DNA of 64,000 bases from Pseudarthrobacter oxydans (GTDB lineage: Bacteria > Actinomycetota > Actinomycetes > Actinomycetales > Micrococcaceae). Each line of letters opens with the position of its first letter. Positions within the stretch are counted from its first letter, which is position 1. Made by a program: the position numbers and the translations under genes. Shown here piece by piece: positions 46,033 to 55,722 of the stretch. Location: the NCBI RefSeq assembly GCF_030812335.1, contig NZ_JAUSSN010000002.1:372001-436000 (forward strand), written 5' to 3'. Under the pieces are notes generated by a model that made no database searches, was not told the DNA's origin, and was given only the letters and a program-made list of their open reading frames with translations.

Positions 46033-47355
46033 TCAGGCGATGCGGTCGATGATGAGCTGCTGCGCCGGGCGTGAGCCTTCCGGGGCAATCACCACGGCGT
46101 GCTCGAGGGCTTGCCGGGCCCGTTCGAACTTCTCCGGGGTGTCCGTCAGGAGCGTCATCAGCGGCTCGCCGGCCTTGACCAGGGCTCCGGGCTTGGCGTG
46201 CATCCGCACCCCGGCGCCCGCCTGGACCTGGTCCTCCTTGCGGGCCCGCCCGGCGCCGAGGCGCCAGGCGGCGACGCCGACAGCCATCGCATCGAGTTCC
46301 ACCAGCACACCGTCGGCCGGCGCGAGGATGACCTCGGATTCCCTCGCCACGGGAAGCTTGGCGCGCGGGTCCCCGCCCTGCGCCTCGATCATGCGGTTCC
46401 AGACGTCCATGGCCCGGCCGTCCCGGAGCGCGGCCCGGGGGTCGGCGTCGTGGACGCCCGCGCAGGCGAGCATTTCCTCCGCGAGCCGGACGGTGAGTTC
46501 GACGACGTCTTCCGGACCGCCGCCGGCCAGCACCTCCACCGATTCCTCGACCTCGATCGCGTTGCCCGCGGTGAGGCCCAGCGGCGTGTTCATGTTGGTC
46601 AGCAGCGCCACCGTGTTGACGCCGGCGTCCTTGCCCAGCGCCACCATGGTCTCGGCCAGTTCGCGGGCGCGGGCCTCGTCCTTCATAAAGGCGCCGCTGC
46701 CGACCTTGACGTCCAGCACCAGCGACCCGGTGCCTTCGGCGATCTTCTTGCTCATGATCGAGGAGGCGATCAGCGGGATGGCCTCGACCGTGCCGGTGAC
46801 GTCCCTCAGGGCGTAGAGCTTCTTGTCCGCCGGAGCCAGTCCGGCGCCGGCGGCGCAAATGACCGCGCCGACCTCCTGGAGCTGGGCCAGCATTTCCTCG
46901 TTGCTCAGGTTCGCGCGCCAGCCCGGGATCGATTCGAGCTTGTCCAGGGTGCCGCCGGTGTGGCCCAGTCCGCGGCCGGAGAGCTGCGGCACGGCCACGC
47001 CGAAGACCGCGACCAGCGGTGCCAGCGGCAGGGTGATCTTGTCCCCCACTCCGCCGGTGGAGTGCTTGTCGGAGGTGGGCTTCACGCTGCCGTCGGGGCG
47101 GCGCAGGCTGGAGAAGTCCATCCGCTCGCCGGAGGCGATCATGGCCGCCGTCCAGCGCGAGATTTCGGCCCGGTCCATGCCGTTGAGCAGGATCGCCATG
47201 TTCAGGGCGGCCATCTGCTCGTCGGCGATCGCGCCGCGGGTGTACGCGTCGATCGTCCAGTCAATCTGGGCGGGGCTCAGCATGCCCTTGTCCCGCTTGA
47301 TGCGGATGATGTCGACGGCGTCGAACGCTTCGGTCAGCTTGGGGGTTTGGGTCAC
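46033..47355 (-). CDS. deoA: Thymidine/pyrimidine-nucleoside phosphorylase
   Basis: Phosphorolysis of thymidine or uridine to base and (deoxy)ribose 1-phosphate. Signatures are SDKHSTGGVGDKITLPLAP and the loop QLSGRGLGHTGGTLDKLESI. 440 residues, normal. GTG 47355 overlaps the cdd stop (GTGA), with GGAGG 8 nt upstream. Last gene of the nucleoside uptake operon. Confidence 0.95.
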   Translation of the reverse strand: MTQTPKLTEAFDAVDIIRIKRDKGMLSPAQIDWTIDAYTRGAIADEQMAALNMAILLNGMDRAEISRWTAAMIASGERMDFSSLRRPDGSVKPTSDKHSTGGVGDKITLPLAPLVAVFGVAVPQLSGRGLGHTGGTLDKLESIPGWRANLSNEEMLAQLQEVGAVICAAGAGLAPADKKLYALRDVTGTVEAIPLIASSIMSKKIAEGTGSLVLDVKVGSGAFMKDEARARELAETMVALGKDAGVNTVALLTNMNTPLGLTAGNAIEVEESVEVLAGGGPEDVVELTVRLAEEMLACAGVHDADPRAALRDGRAMDVWNRMIEAQGGDPRAKLPVARESEVILAPADGVLVELDAMAVGVAAWRLGAGRARKEDQVQAGAGVRMHAKPGALVKAGEPLMTLLTDTPEKFERARQALEHAVVIAPEGSRPAQQLIIDRIA

Positions 47356-47756
47356 CGGGGTTCCTCCAGGTGTTGGGGGCCAAAGGCATCGGGAAGGACC
47401 TGGTCCATGGTCTTGATTCCCTGCGTGGTCATAAGCTCCATGTTGGGAGCGCGGAATTCGTAGAGCAGCTGCCGGCAGCGCCCGCAGGGCATGAGGACGT
47501 TGCCGGCGGCATCGACGCAGTAGAAGGCCCGGAGCAGGCCGCCCCCGGTCATGTGCAGATTGCCGACGAGCGCGCACTCGGCGCACAGGGTCAGCCCGTA
47601 GCTGGCGTTTTCGACATTGCAGCCGCTCACAATCCGGCCGTCCGCGGTGAGGGCTGCTGCCCCCACCGCGAACTTCGAATACGGTGCGTAGGCGTTTTTC
47701 ATGGCGGCGACCGCGGCGGCCTCGAGGGCGGCCCAGTCGACCTGTGTGCTGTCCAT
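47352..47756 (-). CDS. cdd: Cytidine deaminase
   Basis: Deaminates cytidine/deoxycytidine, giving uridine for the downstream phosphorylase. Zn and catalytic residues are C58-A-E60 and C91-x2-C94 (PCGRC), with the substrate motif SGCNVENASYG. 134 residues, the small tetrameric type. ATG 47756 is 2 nt after the permease stop. Confidence 0.95.
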   Translation of the reverse strand: MDSTQVDWAALEAAAVAAMKNAYAPYSKFAVGAAALTADGRIVSGCNVENASYGLTLCAECALVGNLHMTGGGLLRAFYCVDAAGNVLMPCGRCRQLLYEFRAPNMELMTTQGIKTMDQVLPDAFGPQHLEEPR

Positions 47757-47758
47757 GG

Positions 47759-49099
47759 TCAACCCTTGACGTACGGTATGCCGTCGGCGGCCGGTGGCCG
47801 CGAGCGGCCAACGAGTCCGGCCACGGCAAATACGGTCACGACGTACGGCAGCATGGCCATGAACTGGCTGGGCACCGGGGTGCCGATAATCGTCACGATG
47901 CTTTGCAGGTTGTCGGCGAAGCCGAACAGCAGCGCGGCGAAGAACGCCCCGATCGGATTCCAGCGGCCGAGGATCATGGCTGCGAGGGCAATGAAGCCGC
48001 GGCCGCCGGAGATTTCCTTGGTGAAGCTGTCGATCGCCACGAGGGTGAAGAACGATCCGCCGATTCCGGCGACGGCGCCGCCGAGCGTGACGTTCCAGAA
48101 TCGGGTCGCGTTGACCTTGATGCCCAGGGTGTCGGCCGCCTGCGGGTGTTCGCCCACCGCACGGACACGCAGGCCCCACTTCGTCTTGAACAGCGCGATC
48201 CAGATCACAGCCACAGCCACATACATGAGGTAGCCCACCACGGACTGCTTGAACAGGATGGGCCCGATCACCGGGATGCCCGACAGGACCGGGATGTCGA
48301 TGATGGGAAGCCGGCCCGGCGAGTTGTATTTCTCCGGATCCGACTGCATCACGGTGCTGAACAGGAAGCCGGTGAGCCCGGAGACCAGGACGTTGAGCAC
48401 GACGCCGACGATGATCTGGTTGACCACATACTTGATGCTGAACAGCGCCAGCACCATCGAGACGAGGGCACCCGCCACCGCAGCCGCGAGCAGGCCCAGG
48501 TAGGGGTTGTGCGTCAGGCTGGCGACGAGCGCGGCCGTGAAGGCACCGCCCAGAAGCTGGCCTTCGATGGCGATGTTAACGACGCCGGCGCGTTCGCAGA
48601 GGACACCGGAAAGCGAGCCGAAAACGATCGGCACGGCGAGGGTCACGGACCCGGCGATCAGGCCGGCCAGCGAAATGCTGGGAGTCCGGGCACCGCCCAC
48701 CACCCAGATCAGGAAGGCGACCACGAACACGACGGTGAACACGGCGGGCAGCCAGCGCGGCGGCCGCTGGTTCTTTTGCGCCTTCAGAACCAAGGCGTAG
48801 CCCGCGAGGCCCAGCAGGATCACGGAAAGGACAATGCCGCTGAGGAACGCGGGGGCTTCGATCGCGGGGAGCTGGAAGAAGTCACCGCCGGAGGAAACAC
48901 CGAACTTGGCCGTCGACTGCGGGCCCAGCAGGCCAAAGAAGATGAACGCGACGGTCGCCAGCGCCATCAGTGTGACCGGCAGCTTCCAGGTCACGGGCTT
49001 GGCGGACACCGTCTGCTTGCGGTTCTTGTCCGCGGGCGGGGTGCCCGGCTGGGGCTTGGAGGGCTTTCCCGGGACGGGCGAGGTTGCTGTTGTGCTCAT
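47759..49099 (-). CDS. Nucleoside ABC transporter permease 2
   Basis: 446 residues with about ten transmembrane segments, of the BMP-associated (NupQ/YufQ-like) permease family. Conserved block GSLSGVLCERAGVVNIAIEGQLLGGAF is the ERxGxxNIGxEG motif of the family. The cytosolic N-terminus is Pro/Lys-rich. ATG 49099 overlaps the permease 1 stop (ATGA). Confidence 0.92.
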   Translation of the reverse strand: MSTTATSPVPGKPSKPQPGTPPADKNRKQTVSAKPVTWKLPVTLMALATVAFIFFGLLGPQSTAKFGVSSGGDFFQLPAIEAPAFLSGIVLSVILLGLAGYALVLKAQKNQRPPRWLPAVFTVVFVVAFLIWVVGGARTPSISLAGLIAGSVTLAVPIVFGSLSGVLCERAGVVNIAIEGQLLGGAFTAALVASLTHNPYLGLLAAAVAGALVSMVLALFSIKYVVNQIIVGVVLNVLVSGLTGFLFSTVMQSDPEKYNSPGRLPIIDIPVLSGIPVIGPILFKQSVVGYLMYVAVAVIWIALFKTKWGLRVRAVGEHPQAADTLGIKVNATRFWNVTLGGAVAGIGGSFFTLVAIDSFTKEISGGRGFIALAAMILGRWNPIGAFFAALLFGFADNLQSIVTIIGTPVPSQFMAMLPYVVTVFAVAGLVGRSRPPAADGIPYVKG

Positions 49100-50520
49100 G
49101 CTGCACCTCCGGTGGCTACTGCCTTCTGGGACTTGCCGGCGGGTGCGGCTTTCTTCTTGCGCGGGTTGAGTCCGAAGATCGCCCGGATCAGCGGCGGCGC
49201 CGCGATGAACAGGACGATGAGCGACTGGACCACCAGCACGATGTCGATCGGGGTTCCGGTCTGGATCTGCATCTGGACAGCGCCTGCGCGGAAGGCTCCG
49301 AACAGCAGGCCGGCGGCAAAGGTGCCCCACGGCGACGATCGTCCCAGCAGCGCCACGGTGATCGCGTCAAAGCCGTACGTTGCCGCGACACCATCGGTCA
49401 GGACCTTTTCGGTGCCGGCAACCTGCGCCACGCCGGCCAGGCCGGCCAGGCCGCCGGCGATGGTCATCACCAGGATGGTGGCGCGGGAAACGTTAATGCC
49501 GGCGGTGAGGGCCGCCTTGGGGTTGGCCCCCACGGCGCGGAACTCGAAACCGAGCGTGGAGCGGTTCAGCAGCCACGACACAAACACGGTGGCCGCAATG
49601 GCCAGCAGGAATCCCAGGTGCAACCGGTACTGGCTGCCGAAGAGCAGCGGGTACACGGCGGACGCGTCCAGGACGGGGGAGATCGGGGTGCTCTCCCCCG
49701 GACGCTGGAACAAATCCGTGTCGAGCAGGTAGCGCAGGAGATACAGGGCGATGTAGTTGAACATGATGGTCACGATGACCTCGTGGGCGCCCGTCCTGGC
49801 TTTGAGCACGCCGACAATGCCGCCCCAGACGGCGCCGCCGACGACGCCGGCCAGGAGGACCAGCAACAGGTGCAGCCCCATCGGCAGGTCCAGCGCGAAG
49901 CCCACCCAGGAGGCCAGGATGCCGGCCATGATGATCTGGCCCTGCGCACCGATGTTGAACAGGCCCGCGCGGAAGGCCAGGGCGACGCCGAGGCCCGCGG
50001 TGATCAGCGGGGTGGCGATGGTCAGCGTCTCCATGAGCGGGGCGAACTGCCCCGCCGCTCCTACCCCGCGGGGGTTGAAGACTGCGCCTTGGAAGAGGGC
50101 GACATACGAGCCGGTGGCGGCGGACCAGACGGCGGCGAGGAAGTCGGTTGGCCGGGCGAACAAGTAGGTCGACGTGGTGCCGACCACTTCGTCCGTCAGG
50201 GCGATGAGCAGGCCGCCGAGGATCAGTGCCAGCAGCACCGCCAGGATGGTCACGATGCCGTTGCCGGTGAAGATCTTGCGCAGCAGCGACTCCTCTTCCG
50301 GGGCACCGGGAAGGGATCCGCTCTGGGCCGAGACCGGAACGGCCGAGGGCTGGTGGGCGCCGCCCGCCGTGTCCAGCGAGGTGACATAGGCGGCGTCGTC
50401 CTCAGCGGGCGTCTCAAGGTTCGCGTCCGGGTCCGGGGCCAGTGATTTGGGGGGCTGCGTTGCCGGAATCCGGTCCGGATCCGGACCAGCCGCGTGTCGC
50501 GGCTCGTTGTTTTCACTCAT
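49096..50520 (-). CDS. Nucleoside ABC transporter permease 1
   Basis: 474 residues; NupP/YufP-like permease. A disordered acidic/Pro-rich N-terminus of about 80 residues precedes about nine transmembrane helices with the family block LAFRAGLFNIGAQGQIIMAG and the loop GFEFRAVGANPKAALTAGI that contacts the ATPase. It shares 8 nt with the ATPase gene (ATGAGTGA), so translation is coupled. Confidence 0.92.
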   Translation of the reverse strand: MSENNEPRHAAGPDPDRIPATQPPKSLAPDPDANLETPAEDDAAYVTSLDTAGGAHQPSAVPVSAQSGSLPGAPEEESLLRKIFTGNGIVTILAVLLALILGGLLIALTDEVVGTTSTYLFARPTDFLAAVWSAATGSYVALFQGAVFNPRGVGAAGQFAPLMETLTIATPLITAGLGVALAFRAGLFNIGAQGQIIMAGILASWVGFALDLPMGLHLLLVLLAGVVGGAVWGGIVGVLKARTGAHEVIVTIMFNYIALYLLRYLLDTDLFQRPGESTPISPVLDASAVYPLLFGSQYRLHLGFLLAIAATVFVSWLLNRSTLGFEFRAVGANPKAALTAGINVSRATILVMTIAGGLAGLAGVAQVAGTEKVLTDGVAATYGFDAITVALLGRSSPWGTFAAGLLFGAFRAGAVQMQIQTGTPIDIVLVVQSLIVLFIAAPPLIRAIFGLNPRKKKAAPAGKSQKAVATGGAA

Positions 50521-52168
50521 GGTGGTCTCCTACGGCGCCGGGGCTGCGCTCCTGCACGGGGTCGGTGGCGGGCGCGGGGTTTGTTGCCTGGGGTGCGGCG
50601 GGGTTGTCCGCGGGGCGCTGGGCTGCCAGCTTGCCCGCGGTGTCGGCGTGGGCGTCCTGCGGGGACAGCCCGGCCATCATCAGGCCCAGGACGTCGCGCC
50701 CGGTGCCGGCCGGGACGATCCCCACTAGCCTGCCCTTGTAGAGCACCGCGATCCGGTCGGCGAGTTCGATCACCTCGTCCAGTTCGGTGGAGACGATCAT
50801 GACGGGCGTGCCGTGGTCCCGCTCCGCGACGATCCGCTTGTGCAGGAATTCGATGGAGCCCACGTCCACGCCGCGGGTGGGCTGGGAGGCGATGAAGAGC
50901 CGCAGCGGACGGGACAGCTCCCGGGCCATCACGACCTTCTGCTGGTTGCCGCCGGACAGGGTGCCGGCCGCGAGCGAGCCGGACGGGGTGCGGACGTCGA
51001 ATTCCTCGATCCGGGTCTTGGCGTTCTCCAGGACCTTGGCCGGGCTCATGCTGATGCCCTTGGCGAACGGCGCCTGGTCGTAGCGGTCCAGGATCAGGTT
51101 CTCGGCGATGGAGAACGTCCCGATCAGCCCGTCGAGCGAGCGGTCTTCCGGCACGAATCCGACTCCGGCGTTGAGGACGTCCTTGACGCTGCGGCCGACG
51201 AGCTCTTCGCCGTCGAGCAGGATGGAGCCGTGGACGCGGTCCTGGAGTCCCAGGATGGCCTCGGTCAGTTCGGTCTGGCCGTTGCCCTGGACACCGGCGA
51301 CGGCGAGGATCTCGCCGCGGGCGATGTCGAAGCTGATGCCGTCCACCACGTGCTGGCCGCTGGGCGCGATCACGGTGAGGTCCTTGACCTGGAAGGTGGT
51401 CTCCTGCGGATTGGCAGGAGCCTTGTCCAGGGTCAGGTTCACGGCCCGGCCCACCATCATGGACGCCAGCTCCGTGGTGGACGCGCCGGGATCGGCCGAG
51501 CCCACGACCTTGCCGCGCCGGATGACGGTGATGGTGTCCGAGACGGCTTTTACCTCGCGGAGTTTGTGGGAGATGAAGACGATGGAGGTGCCGTGGCTCT
51601 TGAGCTGGCGCATGATGTCCAGCAGTTCGTCGGTGTCCTGCGGGGTCAGCACGGCCGTGGGCTCATCGAGGATGAGCACCTTGGCGTCGCGGACCAGCGC
51701 CTTGATGATTTCAACGCGCTGCTGCACGCCCACGGGGAGGTCTTCGATGAGAGCGTCGGGGTCGACGTCGAAGCCGTACCGGTCGGAGATCTCGCGGATC
51801 TTCCGGCGGGTGTCGTCGAGGTCCAGGAATCCGCCGGCCTTGGTGGTCTCCGCTCCCAGGGCGACGTTCTCCGCGACGGTAAAGACCGGGACCAGCATGA
51901 AGTGCTGGTGCACCATGCCGATGCCGGCCGCCATCGCGTCGCCGGGGCCGCGGAAGGTGACCGGCTTGTCGTCGATCAGGATTTCGCCCTCGGTGGGCTC
52001 GTACAGTCCGTAGAGGACGTTCATCAGCGTGGACTTGCCGGCACCGTTCTCGCCGAGCAGACAGTGGATCTGCCCGGGTTCAACAACCACATCGATGTGA
52101 TCGTTGGCTACCAGGGAGCCGAAGCGTTTTGTAATGCCCTTGAGTTCAAGTTTCAAAACTCTGACCAA
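50513..52168 (-). CDS. Nucleoside ABC transporter ATPase (double NBD)
   Basis: 551 residues with two ABC domains in one chain, like NupO/YufO. The first has Walker A GENGAGKST (39-47), a DLPVGVQQRVEIIKAL signature and LILDEPTAVL; the second has the degenerate Walker A GVQGNGQTEL and TLSGGNQQKVVMAREL, normal for this family. The start is TTG (52168, or 52156). A Pro/Ala-rich tail follows residue 510. Confidence 0.93.
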   Translation of the reverse strand: MVRVLKLELKGITKRFGSLVANDHIDVVVEPGQIHCLLGENGAGKSTLMNVLYGLYEPTEGEILIDDKPVTFRGPGDAMAAGIGMVHQHFMLVPVFTVAENVALGAETTKAGGFLDLDDTRRKIREISDRYGFDVDPDALIEDLPVGVQQRVEIIKALVRDAKVLILDEPTAVLTPQDTDELLDIMRQLKSHGTSIVFISHKLREVKAVSDTITVIRRGKVVGSADPGASTTELASMMVGRAVNLTLDKAPANPQETTFQVKDLTVIAPSGQHVVDGISFDIARGEILAVAGVQGNGQTELTEAILGLQDRVHGSILLDGEELVGRSVKDVLNAGVGFVPEDRSLDGLIGTFSIAENLILDRYDQAPFAKGISMSPAKVLENAKTRIEEFDVRTPSGSLAAGTLSGGNQQKVVMARELSRPLRLFIASQPTRGVDVGSIEFLHKRIVAERDHGTPVMIVSTELDEVIELADRIAVLYKGRLVGIVPAGTGRDVLGLMMAGLSPQDAHADTAGKLAAQRPADNPAAPQATNPAPATDPVQERSPGAVGDHHE

Positions 52169-52263
52169 TCTCGAGAAGTCCGGAAGGCTTGGTCCGGACG
52201 CGTGGTGGGGGCTGCAGCACCAGCTTAGTGCCTGCGGTGTGAGGCGCAGCGGGCCGCAACGAA

Positions 52264-52309
52264 AAGCGCCACAGCCCGTGCGGTGGTGACCGGACGGGCC
52301 GTGGCGCTT
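52264..52309 (-). terminator. Partial terminator between the binding protein and ATPase genes
   Basis: 16-bp arms with one wobble (AAGCGCCACAGCCCGT and ACGGGCCGTGGCGCTT), followed on the minus strand by TTTTCGTT. It could limit read-through so that the binding protein is made in excess over the transporter. Confidence 0.8.
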
Positions 52310-52320
52310 AGCGGAGGAGG

Positions 52321-53430
52321 TTAGGCCTTCGGGCTGGCCGCAGATTCAACCTTCAGCTTGCCGTCGGCGATGTCCTTCTTGATTTGGTCCAGCTCGGACT
52401 TCAGTTCGGCCGGAACCTGGGCATCCAGGTCGTGGAACGGAGCCAGCTGCACGCCGTCGTTCGCGAGGGTGCCAACGTAAGGCGCGTTGCTGAACTGGCC
52501 GTCCTTGTCCTGCTTGATGACCGTCTCGACGGCCTCGCCCATCTGCTTCATGACGGAGGAGAGCATGATGTCCTTGTAATCCGGTGCCGTGAGGAAGCCG
52601 TCGGAGTCAACCCAGATGAGCTTGACGTCCTTGCCTGCCGCCTTGGCTTCCTTCAGGGCCGCGCCAGCACCCTTGCCGACCGGACCGGCGACGGGCATCA
52701 CGATGTCCGCGCCCTGGTCCAGGAAGTTCTGGGTGAACTGCTTGCCCTTGTCCTGCTTTTCGAAGTCACCGGTGAAGGAGCCGTCCTGCTTGGCCTTGTC
52801 CCAGCCAAGGACCTTGACGTCGGTGCCCTTCTTCTCGTTGTAGTACTTGACGCCGTCGGCGTAGCCGTCCATGAAGATGGTGACCGTGGGGATCTTGATG
52901 CCGCCGAAGGTGGCGACCGTTCCGGTCTTGGTGGTGCCCGCGGCGAGGTAGCCGGCCAGGAAGGCGGCCTGGGCCGTGTCGTAGATGATCGGCTTGACGT
53001 TGCTGATCGGGGTCTCGTAGCCGAAGTCGATGATGGCGAAGTGGCTGTCCGGGTTGGCCGTGGCCTGCGCCTTGGTGGCGTCGCCGAGCAGGAAGCCGAC
53101 CGTCACGGTCAGGTCGCAGCCGGCGGTGACCATGGCGCGGAGGTTGGGCTCGAAGTCGTTGTTGGTCTTGGACTCGGCCTCGTTCGTCTTGATGCCAAGG
53201 TCCTTCTCGGCCTTCTTCAGTCCCTCGTAGGAGGACTGGTTGAACGACTGGTCGTCGAATCCACCCGAGTCGGACACGATGCAGCCTGTGTAGTCGCTGG
53301 CCGTGGGGGTGGCCGTGCTGCTGGCCGTCGGGGCGGCCCCGCAGCCGGTCAGCAGAAGCGCAGCCGCACCGGCGGTGGCGACTCCGGCCATTGAACCGCG
53401 CTTGAAGGTTGCACGCAGAGAGTTCTTCAA
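52321..53430 (-). CDS. BMP-family nucleoside-binding lipoprotein
   Basis: 369-residue substrate-binding protein of the Bmp/PnrA/BmpA family that captures nucleosides for the ABC transporter. Signal peptide with lipobox LLLTGC (C30), then the family opening GCIVSDSGGFDDQSFNQSSYEGLK and the conserved VGFLLGDATKAQA and DGYADGVKYY segments. TTG 53430 is chosen because GGAGG lies 4 nt upstream. First gene of the operon. Confidence 0.93.
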   Translation of the reverse strand: MKNSLRATFKRGSMAGVATAGAAALLLTGCGAAPTASSTATPTASDYTGCIVSDSGGFDDQSFNQSSYEGLKKAEKDLGIKTNEAESKTNNDFEPNLRAMVTAGCDLTVTVGFLLGDATKAQATANPDSHFAIIDFGYETPISNVKPIIYDTAQAAFLAGYLAAGTTKTGTVATFGGIKIPTVTIFMDGYADGVKYYNEKKGTDVKVLGWDKAKQDGSFTGDFEKQDKGKQFTQNFLDQGADIVMPVAGPVGKGAGAALKEAKAAGKDVKLIWVDSDGFLTAPDYKDIMLSSVMKQMGEAVETVIKQDKDGQFSNAPYVGTLANDGVQLAPFHDLDAQVPAELKSELDQIKKDIADGKLKVESAASPKA

Positions 53431-53567
53431 TTTTCCTCCAGGAAGAAAGAGATAGGCGCTACGACGGAGCTCAATGAGTGTCTGTTGGCGGGATTGCCGC
53501 TGAAACGCTGTTTTCACTGATGGATTTCGCAGCACTGCGCCGAGGCGCACTGATGCAAGCCACTTTA

Positions 53568-53581
53568 GTGTCCTGTGACAC
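53568..53581. promoter_or_regulatory. Palindrome upstream of the BMP gene
   Basis: GTGTCCTGTGACAC, perfect 5-4-5 palindrome about 140 bp upstream of the start, within 20 bp of a possible -10 (TAAAGT). Candidate operator. Confidence 0.35.
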
Positions 53582-53751
53582 GTCCAAGTAGCACAGTTCA
53601 CAGCGATTCCACAGATTGTTGAGAACTTGTTACCAAGCGGTAGGCGCAGAAAGCCCCGCACCGGGCGGTTCCGGTGCGGGGCGTTCTGCGGGCGGCCGGC
53701 GGAGCGGCCGGAAGGAGCCGGCGGGAGGAGCCGTCGGGTGGAGCGGCCGGC

Positions 53752-54783
53752 CTAGAGGCGGACCAGCATCTTGCCGGTGTTGGCGCCGTCCAGCAGGTCC
53801 ATAAAGGCCTGCGGCGCGTTCTCCAGTCCATCCACGATGGTCTCGTCGTAGCGCACGGTGCCGTCCGCGAGCCAGCCGGACATGGTCTCGACGAACTCGG
53901 GCATGTGCTGCCAGTAGCCGCTGACCAGGAAGCCCTTGAGGGTCAGCTGCTTGCCGATGGCCTGCATGAGGTTGCGCGGGGCCGGCGTCGGCTCGGTGGA
54001 GTTGTACTGCGAGATCGCCCCGCACATCGCCACGCGGCCGCCGACTGTGAGGGCCGACAGCGCCGCTTCAAGGTGTTCCCCGCCGACGTTGTCGAAATAC
54101 ACATCGATGCCGCGGTCCCCGGCGGCCGCGGCGAGCTGCCCGGCGACGGGGCCGTCGTGGTAGTCGAACGCCGCGTCGAAGCCGAGCTCCAGCAGCCGGG
54201 CCACCTTCTCCGGGGATCCAGCGCTGCCGATGACGCGGGATGCGCCCAGGGCCTTGGCGATCTGCCCCACCAGGGAGCCGACGGCACCCGCGGCGCCGGA
54301 GACGAAGACGACTTCCCCGGCCTTGAAGCCGGCCACCTTGAGCAGTCCTGCGTAGGCCGTCAAGCCCGTCATGCCCAGCGCGCCGAGGAACGCCGGCGCG
54401 GGGGCCAGATCGGTGCGGGCCGGGGTGGTGGCCCCGGCGTCGAGCACGGCATGTTCACGCCAGCCCAGTGAGTGGACGACGGCGTCGCCCACCTGGCGGT
54501 CAGCGGACCGGGACGCGATGACCTCGCCGACGGCGCCGCCGTCGAGCGCTGCGTCCAGGGAAAACGGCGCGGAGTAGGACTTGACGTCGTTCATCCGGCC
54601 GCGCATGTAGGGGTCCACGGACATAAAGAGGTTGCGGACCAGGATCTGGCCGTCCTGGAGTACGGGCAGCTCCGTCCCGGCCAGGCGGAAGTTTTCGGGC
54701 AGCGGGCGCCCGTGCGGCCGGGATGCCAGCTGGATCTCCCGGGTGGCGGTGGGCAGGGTGGTGGTGTCGGTGCGGGTGCTCAT
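53752..54783 (-). CDS. NADP-dependent MDR-family oxidoreductase
   Basis: 343 residues, medium-chain dehydrogenase without the catalytic zinc ligands, close to the leukotriene B4 dehydrogenase/CurA-like alkenal reductases (DPYMRGRMNDVKSY, GALGMTGLTAYAGLL, VSGAAGAVGSLVGQIAK, DVYFDNVGGEHLEAAL). It would reduce reactive alpha,beta-unsaturated carbonyls with NADPH. Start overlaps the ohr stop (ATGA), linking it to peroxide defence. Confidence 0.88.
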   Translation of the reverse strand: MSTRTDTTTLPTATREIQLASRPHGRPLPENFRLAGTELPVLQDGQILVRNLFMSVDPYMRGRMNDVKSYSAPFSLDAALDGGAVGEVIASRSADRQVGDAVVHSLGWREHAVLDAGATTPARTDLAPAPAFLGALGMTGLTAYAGLLKVAGFKAGEVVFVSGAAGAVGSLVGQIAKALGASRVIGSAGSPEKVARLLELGFDAAFDYHDGPVAGQLAAAAGDRGIDVYFDNVGGEHLEAALSALTVGGRVAMCGAISQYNSTEPTPAPRNLMQAIGKQLTLKGFLVSGYWQHMPEFVETMSGWLADGTVRYDETIVDGLENAPQAFMDLLDGANTGKMLVRL

Positions 54784-55211
54784 GCGGCGACCTCCATGAT
54801 GGTGATGTCGACAGTGATGTTGCCACGGGTGGCATTGGAATAGGGGCAGACTTCGTGCGCCTTGGCCACGAGGGCCTCGGCCGTTTCCCGGTCCACGGCC
54901 GGCAGGGCGATTTCGAGTTCCGCGGCGATGCCGTAGCCGGATCCGTCGCCGAGGGCGCCCAGGTGGATCCTGGCCGCGACGGCGGAATCCGTCAGGTCGG
55001 CCTTCTGCTGGCGTCCGACGAGGCGCAGGGCGGAATGGAAGCACGCCGCGTAGCCGGCGGCGAAGAGCTGTTCCGGGTTGGTGCCCTCGCCGCTACCGCC
55101 GAGTTCCACCGGGCTGGCCAGGGCCACGCTGAGCTTGCCGTCCTTGGTGACGGCGGTGCCGTCGCGGCCTTCGCCCGAAGCCAGGGCCTCGGCTGTGTAG
55201 AGAGTCTTCAT
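54780..55211 (-). CDS. ohr: Organic hydroperoxide resistance protein (Ohr)
   Basis: 143-residue OsmC-fold thiol peroxidase that reduces organic and lipid hydroperoxides. The reactive cysteines are C57 (AACFHS) and C122 (VCPYSNAT), with the ligand Arg/Glu pair region in the N-terminal half. It lies 49 nt after ohrR on the same strand and is coupled to the oxidoreductase gene. Confidence 0.95.
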   Translation of the reverse strand: MKTLYTAEALASGEGRDGTAVTKDGKLSVALASPVELGGSGEGTNPEQLFAAGYAACFHSALRLVGRQQKADLTDSAVAARIHLGALGDGSGYGIAAELEIALPAVDRETAEALVAKAHEVCPYSNATRGNITVDITIMEVAA

Positions 55212-55260
55212 GGGAGATCCAATCTGTTGCGTTGCAGGGAAGTCAGTGGAAGTAAGGGAG

Positions 55261-55710
55261 TCAGCGGGAGCCGTGCAGTGCGGCGGTGAGCCGGGTCAGG
55301 GTCTCGCGGAGCTGGTCGAGTTCGGCAGGCGAGAGCCCGGCGGCGTCGGCGAGACGTTGCGGGATGCCGGTGGCCCGCGCGCTGAGCGCGGTGCCGGCGT
55401 CCGTCAGGTGGACCTCAACCCGGCGCTCGTCCGCGGCGGACCGGCGCCGCTCCACGAGGCCCAGGGACTCGAGCCGCTTCAGCAGCGGGGAGAGTGTGCC
55501 GGAGTCGAGGCCCAGCTCCTCCCCCAGTTCGCGGACACTGCGCGGTTCGTCCTCCCAGAGCACCAGCATGACGAGGTACTGCGGGTAGGTCAGGCCGAGC
55601 TCGTCGAGCATCGGCCGGTACGCCGCCGTGGCGGCCCGGGAGGCCGAGTACATGGCGAAGCACAGCTGCCGGTTCAGGCGGGGGGCGTTGTCGCGGGGCG
55701 CATCGGTCAT
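55261..55710 (-). CDS. ohrR: MarR-family peroxide sensor OhrR
   Basis: 149-residue repressor whose sensing cysteine C17 lies in RLNRQLCFAMYSASR, matching the NQLCF motif of OhrR. The winged helix includes LSPLLKRLESLGLVERRRSAADERRVEVHL. ATG 55710 is chosen because conserved sequence starts there and the operator lies 13 bp upstream; the 55743 start would run through the operator. It heads an ohrR-ohr-oxidoreductase operon. Confidence 0.92.
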   Translation of the reverse strand: MTDAPRDNAPRLNRQLCFAMYSASRAATAAYRPMLDELGLTYPQYLVMLVLWEDEPRSVRELGEELGLDSGTLSPLLKRLESLGLVERRRSAADERRVEVHLTDAGTALSARATGIPQRLADAAGLSPAELDQLRETLTRLTAALHGSR

Positions 55711-55722
55711 AGAAATACGATA

